From Thioploca sp. (GTDB taxonomy: Bacteria > Pseudomonadota > Gammaproteobacteria > Beggiatoales > Beggiatoaceae), in contig DRQV01000281.1 in NCBI GenBank assembly GCA_011371325.1, forward strand, positions 1 through 25,538: DNA of 25,538 nucleotides, given 5' to 3'. The position numbers and the translations under genes are program-made. Below the pieces are notes generated by a model. It saw only the letters and a program-made list of their open reading frames with translations, was not told the origin of the DNA and searched no databases. Shown piece by piece: positions 1-6,719 of this stretch (its first letter is position 1; every line of letters begins with the position of its first letter).

Positions 1-243
1 AGTACGTTCCATAATTGCATCAATTTTCCGTTCTACTAATTGATTAATTGCAGCTCCAGAGGCTGATGCCAACCCAATCCCTAAAATTGCAAATATCATG
101 GTTTGCCATACTAATGCTCCATGAGTTGATAGTAACATACCGACAATTGCAGTAAATACAATTAATACCACCACTTTAGGTTTACACAATTCAATGTATT
201 TTTTCCAACTTATAGATAAATTATTAGGTGATATTGTTTCCAT
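1..243 (-). CDS. cyoE: Protoheme IX farnesyltransferase (heme O synthase), N-terminal part
   Basis: Partial gene: reading the minus strand from the ATG at 243 gives 81 uninterrupted codons that run off the window start. The protein begins METISPNN, then has a WKKYIELCKPKVVVLIVFTA segment leading into the first membrane helix, and a GAAINQLVERKIDAIMERT segment. That last stretch is the polyprenyl-diphosphate/Mg-binding motif of the UbiA superfamily in its CyoE/CtaB form (commonly N-x3-D-x3-D followed by M-x-RT). The enzyme adds a farnesyl group to protoheme IX to make heme O for terminal oxidases, acting as a multi-helix inner-membrane protein. One deviation is visible: the first Asp of the motif is Glu here (VERKID). 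No strong Shine-Dalgarno is seen upstream. The remainder of the gene, and any oxidase genes, lie outside the window. Confidence 0.9.
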   Translation of the reverse strand, partial: METISPNNLSISWKKYIELCKPKVVVLIVFTAIVGMLLSTHGALVWQTMIFAILGIGLASASGAAINQLVERKIDAIMERT

Positions 244-361
244 GATATTGATAATTTATTAATTAAGTCTGGTTTTATGATACAACAGATACAAATTATA
301 GTTTAACCAGACCTAAAAGATTAGTAGAATTTATAAAAATACTTTTATATCAAAAATACAA
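244..361. other. cyoE-pfkB intergenic gap with a weak inverted repeat
   Basis: Between the pfkB-family stop and the cyoE start, both on the minus strand, lies an 8-bp inverted repeat, gtctggtt (267-274) and aaccagac (305-312), with a 30-nt loop. It has no adjacent T-run, so it is a poor intrinsic terminator. It could be an operator or chance. Nothing else is evident here. Confidence 0.25.
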
Positions 362-1300
362 TTATATAAGAAGAGTATAACCAAAATTATGTTTAAACCG
401 TTGTTTAAAATCTTCTATTGTTATTTTATGATTTTGAGTACCATGGTGTTCAACTTTAATCGCCCCCATAAGAGAAGCTATTCTGCCAGTAGTTTCCCAA
501 TCGATATCTTTCATCAAACCATATAATAAACCACCACGAAAAGCATCACCACAACCAGTTGGATCGTTGACTGCTTTTACATCAGCACTAGGAATTTGGT
601 AAGTTGTATTATCCGTATAAATTGTAGAACCATCACCCCCTTTAGTTATTATTAGAGCTTGTACTCGTTTAGCTACTTGCTCTTCTGATAAATCAGTATT
701 TTCTTGCATTAATTGCCATTCATATTCGTTTATAATTACCCAGGTAGCTTGTTCGATAAATTGTAATAAATCATTGCCATCAAACATTGGTATGCCTTGG
801 CCAGGATCAAAAATAAAAGGAATTCCAGCTGCCACAAATTGTCTAGCATGCTCAATCATACCCTCACGCCCGTCTGGTGAAATTATACCTATTGTTGCAT
901 CTTTAGCTTGAGAAATTTTATTATGGTGAGAAAAATTCATTGCCCCAGGATGAAAGGCAGTAATTTGATTGTCATCCATATCAGTAGTTATAAATGCTTG
1001 GGCAGTATAAATATTATCTATAGTGGTTACATGAGTACGTGCAATACCACATTTATCCATCCATTCAGCATATGGAGCAAAATCCATCCCGACCGTTCCC
1101 ATCGGTAAAGCTTCACCACCTAATAGATTGAGATTATAAGCAATATTACCAGCACAGCCACCAAATTCACGGCGTAAATCTGGTACTAAAAATGAGACAT
1201 TAAGGATGTGCATTTTATCTGGTAAGATATGTTGTTTAAATTTGTCATGAAATACCATAATGGTATCAAAAGCAAATGAACCGCAAATTAAAGCTGACAT
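362..1300 (-). CDS. PfkB-family carbohydrate/nucleoside kinase
   Basis: A complete 312-residue cytosolic kinase of the ribokinase/PfkB fold. The first family signature is visible as GGCAGNIAYNL near residues 47-57. The second is DPTGCGDAFRGG near residues 244-255, which contains the anion hole and the catalytic Asp (GxGD). It starts MSALICGSFAFDTI, the usual first beta strand. These enzymes transfer the ATP gamma-phosphate to a sugar or nucleoside hydroxyl. The sequence resembles the ribokinase-like group often annotated as adenosine or generic carbohydrate kinase, and the substrate cannot be read from sequence. The gene is monocistronic by eye: cyoE follows after 118 bp and focA-like is divergent. 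A candidate minus-strand promoter (TTGTGA at 1339-1334, TATAGA at 1315-1310) would start the transcript within a few bases of the ATG, so translation may be nearly leaderless. Confidence 0.88.
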   Translation of the reverse strand: MSALICGSFAFDTIMVFHDKFKQHILPDKMHILNVSFLVPDLRREFGGCAGNIAYNLNLLGGEALPMGTVGMDFAPYAEWMDKCGIARTHVTTIDNIYTAQAFITTDMDDNQITAFHPGAMNFSHHNKISQAKDATIGIISPDGREGMIEHARQFVAAGIPFIFDPGQGIPMFDGNDLLQFIEQATWVIINEYEWQLMQENTDLSEEQVAKRVQALIITKGGDGSTIYTDNTTYQIPSADVKAVNDPTGCGDAFRGGLLYGLMKDIDWETTGRIASLMGAIKVEHHGTQNHKITIEDFKQRFKHNFGYTLLI

Positions 1301-1309
1301 GTAATTTTC

Positions 1310-1379
1310 TCTATATTCAAATTAAGCACCATATCACAAAAAATATGAATTGTGAATTTTTACTTCTATCTGTTATATT
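1310..1379. promoter_or_regulatory. Divergent promoter region, pfkB-family gene and FNT channel
   Basis: On the + strand, TTGTGA (1350-1355) is followed after 18 nt by TATATT (1374-1379) preceded by TG, an extended -10. This would place the channel gene's start of transcription near 1386, leaving a leader of about 230 nt. On the minus strand, TTGTGA (1339-1334) and TATAGA (1315-1310) could serve the kinase gene. The two -35 hexamers form an inverted repeat (TCACAA, 10-nt spacer, TTGTGA). Its orientation is opposite to a CRP site. Called by eye only. Confidence 0.4.
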
Positions 1380-1453
1380 GGGGATAAGAAATTGAAATTT
1401 CAGGCTTGTAATGATAAAATCGATGTTAATTTAAAGTAATTATAATATTAATC

Positions 1454-1535
1454 ACTGATGTTATGCAATTACTAACCGGAAAGTTGTTTGCTACTATCAT
1501 TAATATGGGGATGTGATTTTCTGCATAACTTCAGT
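1454..1535. repeat. Long imperfect inverted repeat upstream of the FNT channel gene
   Basis: Arms actgatgttatgca (1454-1467) and tgcataacttcagt (1522-1535) are complementary at 13 of 14 positions and enclose 54 nt. The element lies inside the predicted 5' leader of the channel gene and contains no reading frame of note. It may be a small palindromic repeat of the MITE type or a structured mRNA leader. The rest of the 1301-1615 gap contains the divergent promoters and nothing else I can identify. Confidence 0.5.
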
Positions 1536-1615
1536 TAATCAGTATTGTAATAAAGATTAACAATTTAAAAATAATTTCAGTAGGGTTTTAAGTACTTTTA
1601 AACAGGTTAAATTAA

Positions 1616-2467
1616 ATGGCAAAAAATTTTCTCACTCCAGCTGAAACCGCCCAATCATTTATTGCAGTTGGCGATTATAAAACTAAAATGCCAGTTACTA
1701 AAATTTTAGTATCATCATTTTTGGCTGGAGCTTATATTGCTTTTGCGGCTCAATTGATGACCACGGTAACTCATGATATGGTTGGATATTTTGGGGTTGG
1801 TTTTAGCAGTTTTATCGGTGGTAGTGTATTTGGTATTGCTCTCGTGTTGGTTTTAGTCGCTGGTTCTGATCTCTTTACTGGTAATACGTTGCTTTCCATG
1901 GGTTGGTTGAATAATAATTTAACTACTACCCAAGTTTTAAATAATTGGTTCTTAGTCTACGTCGGCAATTTCATTGGTGCTTTATTTTTACTATGGATGA
2001 TGTTTTCCAGTGATATTTGGTCAGGACATGGTAATGAAATAGGAGCTCATGCGGTTGCTATAGCTTATAAGAAGACTCATCTTACTTTTATGGAGGCTTT
2101 TACTAGAGGGATTGGTTGTAATTGGCTGGTTTGCTTAGCAGTAGTTATTGTGGCTGCCGGACAAGATACTATGGGTAAAATTATAGGAGCATGGTTCCCA
2201 GTAATGGCATTTATTGCCAGTGGTTTTGAGCATTGTGTGGCTAATATGTTTATTATTCCAGCTGGTTTGGTAGCTAAATTAAATCCAGGAGTGGCAGAAG
2301 TGGTTGCTACTAATCATCCAACTTGGGATTTGAATTCTTTGAATTTTTACTCATTTTTTGTAAATAATTTAGTTCCAGTAACTTTGGGTAATATATTTAG
2401 TGGAGCTGTGTTAGTTGGTGGAATTTATTGGTTCTTATATGTAAGAGATGCCAAAGTTAATAGTTAA
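1616..2467 (+). CDS. Formate/nitrite transporter (FNT) family channel
   Basis: A 283-residue inner-membrane channel of the FocA/NirC/FdhC family, which forms pentamers of six-helix subunits passing formate, nitrite or related monovalent anions. Conserved segments are in order: GAYIAFAAQL (38-47), the omega-loop GSDLFTGN (83-90), GIGCNWLVCLAV (165-176), ASGFEHCVANM (201-211) with the central pore histidine H206, and NLVPVTLGNI (251-260). Length matches the family. A weak AGG lies about nine bases before the ATG. It is transcribed alone, with a hairpin at 2476-2492 after the stop. The substrate is not decided: nearby carbon-metabolism genes make formate plausible, but nitrite or hydrosulfide variants belong to the same family and would need the constriction residues to be compared. 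Confidence 0.9.
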   Translation: MAKNFLTPAETAQSFIAVGDYKTKMPVTKILVSSFLAGAYIAFAAQLMTTVTHDMVGYFGVGFSSFIGGSVFGIALVLVLVAGSDLFTGNTLLSMGWLNNNLTTTQVLNNWFLVYVGNFIGALFLLWMMFSSDIWSGHGNEIGAHAVAIAYKKTHLTFMEAFTRGIGCNWLVCLAVVIVAAGQDTMGKIIGAWFPVMAFIASGFEHCVANMFIIPAGLVAKLNPGVAEVVATNHPTWDLNSLNFYSFFVNNLVPVTLGNIFSGAVLVGGIYWFLYVRDAKVNS

Positions 2468-2475
2468 TATTTTAA

Positions 2476-2492
2476 GGGGTTTTATAAACCCC
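2476..2492. terminator. Bidirectional terminator hairpin between convergent genes
   Basis: GGGGTTT (2476-2482), loop TAT, AAACCCC (2486-2492): a perfect 7-bp stem 8 bp after the channel stop codon and about 40 bp after the stop of the convergent phosphofructokinase gene. Flanking sequence is A/T-rich on both sides but lacks a long uninterrupted T-run, so efficiency is uncertain. Confidence 0.65.
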
Positions 2493-2531
2493 CTATATCT
2501 ATTTACTAAATCAACATGACGCTATTTAAAC

Positions 2532-3794
2532 TTACTTTAACTCATAAGTAGTAGTTAATTTTTTAGGAACTGCAACATTATTTAATACTACATATTCAGG
2601 CAAGCCATTAGCATAAGGAGGATAATCTTCACCTAAAATCAATGGTTGTAAATATTCTCGACAAGCTTCAGTAATACCCATACCATCTGAACTAATAAAT
2701 TCCATTGGCATCATTTTTTCAACGTTAGCCACATCAGCTAAATCTGCTGAACCAATTTCCCATTTATAAGGATTATTAGAAACTCTAATCACGGTAGGCA
2801 TTACTGCATTTTTACCAGCTATAGCTAATTCTACCGCAGCTTTACCTAAGGCATAAGCTTGTTCTACATCAGTTTTAGAAGCGATATGGCGAGCGGCTCG
2901 TTGTAAATAATCTGCCACAGCCCAGTGGTATTTATAACCTAATTTACCTTTGACCATTTCTGCGATTACTGGAGCAACTCCGCCTAATTGAGCGTGACCA
3001 AACGCATCTTTACCACCAGCTTCAGCTAAAAATACTCCTTCTTTATTTTTAACTCCTTCTGATACCACGATAGAGCAGTAACCATAGTTTTTAACCGCAT
3101 TATCAACTTTAGCTAAGAATTTGGCTTCATCAAACTCTATTTCTGGAAATAAAATTATATGTGGAGCATCACCTTCTTTTTCGGCAGCTAAACCACCAGC
3201 AGCAGCAATCCAACCCGCATGTCTACCCATAACTTCCATTACAAAAATTTTGGTAGAAGTTTTAGCCATTGAAGCAACATCAAAACTAGCTTCACGGATA
3301 GAAACTGCAACATATTTAGCTACTGATCCAAAACCTGGGCAGTTATCAGTAATTGGCAAATCATTATCAACCGTTTTGGGTACTCCTACACAAGTAATAG
3401 GATAGCCCATTTTTTCCCCAATTTGAGATATTTTATGAGAAGTATCTTGTGAATCGCCACCGCCATTATAGAAAAAATATCCAATATCATGAGCCTTAAA
3501 TACTTCTATTAAACGTTCATATTCAGTTTTGCTTTCTTCTAAGCCTTTCAATTTGAAACGACAAGAACCAAAAGCTCCAGATGGAGTATGACGTAATGCA
3601 GCAATGTTAGCATCTGATTCTTGATTGGTATCGATCAAATCTTCAGTTAAAGCTCCGATAATTCCATTACGACCTGCATAAACTTTACCAATTTTATCTG
3701 GATGTTGTCTAGCAGTTTCAATAAGTCCACAAGCAGTGGCATTGATAACAGCGGTAACACCACCAGATTGGGCATAAAAAGCATTTTTTGGCAT
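2532..3794 (-). CDS. pfp: Pyrophosphate-dependent 6-phosphofructokinase
   Basis: A 420-residue cytosolic enzyme of the phosphofructokinase superfamily. Instead of the ATP-type GGDGS loop it has NGGGDSQDT (110-118), with Asp where ATP enzymes have Gly. It also has PKTVDND (139-145), whose Lys in this position is a known determinant of PPi use, followed by GFGSVAKY (154-161) and GRHAGWIA (190-197). The enzyme reversibly phosphorylates fructose 6-phosphate with PPi, and in methanotrophs and sulfur oxidisers related enzymes also act on sedoheptulose 7-phosphate or ribulose 5-phosphate. The ATG at 3794 is preceded by a good AGGAGAG ribosome site on the minus strand. It is convergent with the FNT channel and has no operon partner. 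Phosphoryl-donor specificity is inferred from motifs. Confidence 0.92.
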   Translation of the reverse strand: MPKNAFYAQSGGVTAVINATACGLIETARQHPDKIGKVYAGRNGIIGALTEDLIDTNQESDANIAALRHTPSGAFGSCRFKLKGLEESKTEYERLIEVFKAHDIGYFFYNGGGDSQDTSHKISQIGEKMGYPITCVGVPKTVDNDLPITDNCPGFGSVAKYVAVSIREASFDVASMAKTSTKIFVMEVMGRHAGWIAAAGGLAAEKEGDAPHIILFPEIEFDEAKFLAKVDNAVKNYGYCSIVVSEGVKNKEGVFLAEAGGKDAFGHAQLGGVAPVIAEMVKGKLGYKYHWAVADYLQRAARHIASKTDVEQAYALGKAAVELAIAGKNAVMPTVIRVSNNPYKWEIGSADLADVANVEKMMPMEFISSDGMGITEACREYLQPLILGEDYPPYANGLPEYVVLNNVAVPKKLTTTYELK

Positions 3795-3827
3795 GATGCT
3801 ATAACTCTCCTATTAATAAATTTAAAA

Positions 3828-3855
3828 ATAATGCAGTATTCCCAAATTTGGGCAA
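3828..3855 (-). promoter_or_regulatory. Candidate pfp promoter containing a 12-bp perfect palindrome
   Basis: Read on the minus strand, TTGCCC (3855-3850) and CATTAT (3833-3828) are spaced 16 nt, about 30 bp before the start codon. The perfect palindrome CCCAAATTTGGG (3841-3852) overlaps the -35 and fills most of the spacer, a classic repressor-operator position. No regulator is identified. The rest of the 3795-4149 gap holds only the promoter of the next gene. Confidence 0.4.
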
Positions 3856-3998
3856 TAAAAATCTATGGTAACATAATTCCTAGCTCACCATGTTTTTTCC
3901 GAATTACTCTTACTAGTAATATTGTCTACAGTAATATCTTGCAGTTTTATCTGAACGTAACCATAAAGTTTTTATTAAGGCAGCCACTCATATTTAAC

Positions 3999-4026
3999 TT
4001 GATTTCTTATGTCAACTTATTATAAT
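3999..4026 (+). promoter_or_regulatory. Candidate sigma-70 promoter for the PPC-domain secreted protein
   Basis: TTGATT (3999-4004), 16-nt spacer, consensus TATAAT (4021-4026). This would give a leader of about 115 nt before the ATG at 4150, which has AGGAG nine bases upstream. Confidence 0.45.
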
Positions 4027-4149
4027 AACCTATATCTTTTTTTTGAGTATAGTTTTTACAAGGTATTTTTAATAACCAAATAAATTTTTTGATCCATTAT
4101 GAAATTCTATATTTTTCCCAAATCTTCCAATGTTCTAGGAGAAAATTAA

Positions 4150-5412
4150 ATGCGTTATATCTCTATTTTATATGGATTATTGCTGATCTCTCCATCTGTA
4201 ACAATAGCAGCAGATGCCGGCGATACTCCAACAGATGCTAAAAGCATATCTGTTAAAACTAAGTTAAAAGAATCTCTGATTTCACCTCAAGATGTTGATT
4301 TTTTTACTTTTAGAGTTCGTGGTTCTAGTAACCCACAAATTGATAATAGTGGTAATATAAGTGTTACTTTTAGTCAGAAAAGTCCACCTGGAATAAATCC
4401 GCAATCTGGTTGGAAAGTAGAGTTATTTTCTGAAAATGATCTTGCCAATAGTTTATACACAGCTATTTTACCTGAAACTAGTCTTAATGTTAAATTTGAA
4501 CAAGGTTTATCTGTTGGTACTTATTATTATAAAGTTTCCTCTTTAGATGATGTAGTTTATCCAGCAGCAGAATATACTCTGACTGGAATTTGGAAAAAGA
4601 ATGTTCACTATGAAAGACCACCTAATGATACTCCTGATAATGCCACTTCTATTAGACCTAATGAAACTTACTACGGCAATTTATCATCAAATGTTGATGT
4701 AGATTATTTCCGTTTTAATTTAGAAACCCCAGATAAAGTAACTATCATATTAAACCAGGATGTTCCTGGAATTTATTCTAATGGTGGTTGGCAATTTGGT
4801 TTATTGAGTCAAGCTGATTCCGCAATCAATATGCCATCAACTAGCCAGACAAGTGTTCCGTTGCAAGTTGACCTTGGAGCTGGAGTTCATTATTTATTTG
4901 TTAAGTCTATGCCTACAGATGATTTAGCAGCCATACCAGTAGGAAGAGGTTATCAAATAAAAGTGATGGCTCCAAGCGTTGCCCCACCATTAGCAGAAGA
5001 TGTATGTCCTTTCGTATTCTATTACGCTAAAAATCCAGTAACTGGGCATTGGGCAACTTTCCCAACTATTTGTGATGTTCCAAATGGATGGATTAGTCAA
5101 GCAGAAATACCTGATTCTAAAGTTTGTCCAGCTCGTAATTCTAGCTATAAATGGCCATCTGTGAAAGATGGCGTACAAATCCCAGGTAAAGTATCAATTC
5201 CTTACTTAGATTTTACAGATTTAGATGGTGGGGAATATTTGTTCCGCATTGAATTAAATCAAGAAGGAGAAACTACTATTGCAGAAAATTTGAAATTTAA
5301 TATCGGAAATATTAAGTTAGTTAGGATAATTAAAAAACCTGATGTACAAGATAAAGTAGATGAATTGGCAGATAAAGTACCTGATAATGTAGATATTTCT
5401 ATTGCAAAATAA
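4150..5412 (+). CDS. Secreted protein with two PPC-like beta-sandwich domains
   Basis: A 420-residue exported protein. Residues 1-20 form a signal peptide ending SVTIA before ADAGD. Two repeats of the bacterial pre-peptidase C-terminal (PPC) type follow: one begins at about residue 22 (DAGDTPTDA, then SPQDVDFFTFRV at 45-56) and the second at about 158 (NDTPDNATSI, then NVDVDYFRFNL). The paired aspartates ahead of F-x-F are the usual hallmark, and PPC domains normally accompany secreted proteases or act as adhesive modules. No protease domain is present. The C-terminal 140 residues, with three cysteines (PFVFYYAKNP and ICDVPNGW regions), match nothing I recognise and end in a charged, Asp/Lys-rich tail. 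The ribosome site AGGAG is strong and a promoter is predicted at 3999-4026. Function unknown; a structural or surface role is only an inference. Confidence 0.75.
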   Translation: MRYISILYGLLLISPSVTIAADAGDTPTDAKSISVKTKLKESLISPQDVDFFTFRVRGSSNPQIDNSGNISVTFSQKSPPGINPQSGWKVELFSENDLANSLYTAILPETSLNVKFEQGLSVGTYYYKVSSLDDVVYPAAEYTLTGIWKKNVHYERPPNDTPDNATSIRPNETYYGNLSSNVDVDYFRFNLETPDKVTIILNQDVPGIYSNGGWQFGLLSQADSAINMPSTSQTSVPLQVDLGAGVHYLFVKSMPTDDLAAIPVGRGYQIKVMAPSVAPPLAEDVCPFVFYYAKNPVTGHWATFPTICDVPNGWISQAEIPDSKVCPARNSSYKWPSVKDGVQIPGKVSIPYLDFTDLDGGEYLFRIELNQEGETTIAENLKFNIGNIKLVRIIKKPDVQDKVDELADKVPDNVDISIAK

Positions 5413-5426
5413 CTAATAAATTTTTG

Positions 5427-5478
5427 TAAGAGATAATATTTTATGGATTAAAACTAATTTCATAAAAAATATCTCTTA
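5427..5478. terminator. Long stem-loop between the PPC protein and epimerase genes
   Basis: TAAGAGATA (5427-5435) pairs perfectly with TATCTCTTA (5470-5478). After one bulged base, 5437-5445 pairs with 5461-5469 with a single mismatch. Together these make a stem of about 17 pairs around a 15-nt loop. It begins 14 bp after the PPC gene stop and ends 19 bp before the epimerase ATG. Its A/T-rich stem is followed by no strong T-run, so it may be a terminator, an mRNA-stability element or a repeat. Confidence 0.5.
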
Positions 5479-5497
5479 TAAAATTAATTTATACAAT

Positions 5498-6580
5498 ATG
5501 ATTCATGTTATTATTGGAACTAAAGCTCAACTTATTAAGATGGCACCAATACTAAAAATTCTAAAAATGCAAGGTATTGATTATAATTATATTTCTACTG
5601 GCCAACATAAGTCTACCATAGACGATATTTTAGCTAATTTTGCTATTAAAAAACCTGATTATCTACTTTATAATGGAAAAGATATTACTTCTATTATTAA
5701 AATGTTAATTTGGGTAATTAAAAATCTTATTAAAACTATTCGATATAAAAAAGCTATATTTAAAAATGATAAACATGGTATTGTTTTAATTCATGGGGAT
5801 ACGTTTTCAACATTGTTGGGAGCTGTCATGGGAAAAATTGGTGGGTTAAAAATTGCCCATGTAGAATCTGGGTTACGTTCTTTCAATTTATTTCATCCAT
5901 TTCCAGAAGAAATTACTAGATTATTAATATTTAGATTATCAGATTATATGTTTTGTCCAGATAAATATTCAGAAAATAATGTTGCTAATTATAGAGCTAT
6001 TAAGATAAACACTCAATTAAATACTCTTTATGATTCTCTAAGATTTGCCTTACCAGCTATTGAAAATATTCATGATGTTAATATTCCAGATAAAAAATAC
6101 GGTATAGTAACATTACATCGTTTTGAAAATATTTATAATTTTGAGTCCATAACTAGAATAGTTTCAATTGTAGAAGATATAAGTAAGAAGCATTTTTTAA
6201 TATTTATTTTACATAAACCAACAAAAATTAAGTTAAATAAATTTAAATTTATTGATAGATTGAAGAATAATCCAAACATAGAATTGCGAAAAAGATATGA
6301 TTATTTTAAATTTATAAAACTTATTTTACAGGCTGATTTTGTGGTTAGTGACGGTGGTAGTAATCAAGAGGAATGTTATTTTCTTGGTAAACCAATTCTT
6401 CTATTAAGAAAAACAACTGAAAGACATGAAGGTTTATCTAAAAACTGTGTGTTAAGTAAATATGATCCTATTATTATTAATGAATTTACTGATAATATAA
6501 ATAAATACAAGTGTAACTTAAAACAGTCATCAATTTCTCCATCTAAACTTATTGTTGAAACTTGTAAACCTTTTATTTGA
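5498..6580 (+). CDS. UDP-N-acetylglucosamine 2-epimerase-like protein (WecB family)
   Basis: A 360-residue GT-B-fold enzyme of the non-hydrolysing UDP-GlcNAc 2-epimerase family, which makes UDP-ManNAc for capsules, enterobacterial common antigen or teichoic-type polymers. Motifs in order: IIGTKAQLIKMAP (5-17, in place of the usual GTRPE), HGDTFS (99-104; Asp101), HVESGLRS (121-128; Glu123), FPEEITR (135-141; Glu137), VTLHRFEN (204-211; His207), SDGGSNQEE (284-292) and KTTERHEG. The catalytic Asp, both Glu and the His are therefore retained. Composition is strikingly Lys/Ile/Asn-rich and the DNA is more A+T-rich than its neighbours. No Shine-Dalgarno is seen, and no other sugar-polymer gene is adjacent. 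Horizontal acquisition is possible. The exact substrate is not determined; the family call is strong. Confidence 0.85.
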   Translation: MIHVIIGTKAQLIKMAPILKILKMQGIDYNYISTGQHKSTIDDILANFAIKKPDYLLYNGKDITSIIKMLIWVIKNLIKTIRYKKAIFKNDKHGIVLIHGDTFSTLLGAVMGKIGGLKIAHVESGLRSFNLFHPFPEEITRLLIFRLSDYMFCPDKYSENNVANYRAIKINTQLNTLYDSLRFALPAIENIHDVNIPDKKYGIVTLHRFENIYNFESITRIVSIVEDISKKHFLIFILHKPTKIKLNKFKFIDRLKNNPNIELRKRYDYFKFIKLILQADFVVSDGGSNQEECYFLGKPILLLRKTTERHEGLSKNCVLSKYDPIIINEFTDNINKYKCNLKQSSISPSKLIVETCKPFI

Positions 6581-6586
6581 TATTTG

Positions 6587-6602
6587 ATGAATCTTAATTC
6601 AT
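6587..6602. terminator. Small perfect hairpin after the epimerase gene
   Basis: ATGAAT-CTTA-ATTCAT, a 6-bp perfect stem with a tetraloop starting 7 bp after the stop codon. It has no T-run, so it is only a weak terminator candidate. Confidence 0.25.
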
Positions 6603-6628
6603 GCTTACAAACTTTAAAATTAAAACTA

Positions 6629-6637
6629 TGCTAAAAT
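6629..6637 (+). promoter_or_regulatory. Candidate extended -10 for the LysM-SH3b gene
   Basis: TGCTAAAAT fits an extended -10 (TGnTAtAAT) with no clear -35. Transcription would start near 6644, about 76 nt before the ATG at 6720, which has a good AGGAGAG site. The near-identical TGTTAAAAT precedes the cytochrome gene at 8875. Confidence 0.3.
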
Positions 6638-6719
6638 AATATGTCCAAATGGCTGATATTATGTGAGTAAAATATTAGCTAAATATTTAATAACATTGCT
6701 TCAAAATTAGGAGAGTATT

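Noticed and set aside
1545..1563. FNR-like dyad upstream of the FNT gene (ttgtaat-aaag-attaacaa)
   Set aside because: The half-sites do not match TTGAT/ATCAA and one arm carries an extra base; A/T-rich DNA produces such dyads often.
3702..4025. 107-codon + strand frame overlapping the pfp start and promoter
   Set aside because: Partly antisense to pfp, no ribosome site, and the translated sequence has low-complexity intergenic character.
5498..6580. A capsule or O-antigen gene cluster
   Set aside because: The epimerase-like gene has no glycosyltransferase, flippase or other nucleotide-sugar gene beside it.
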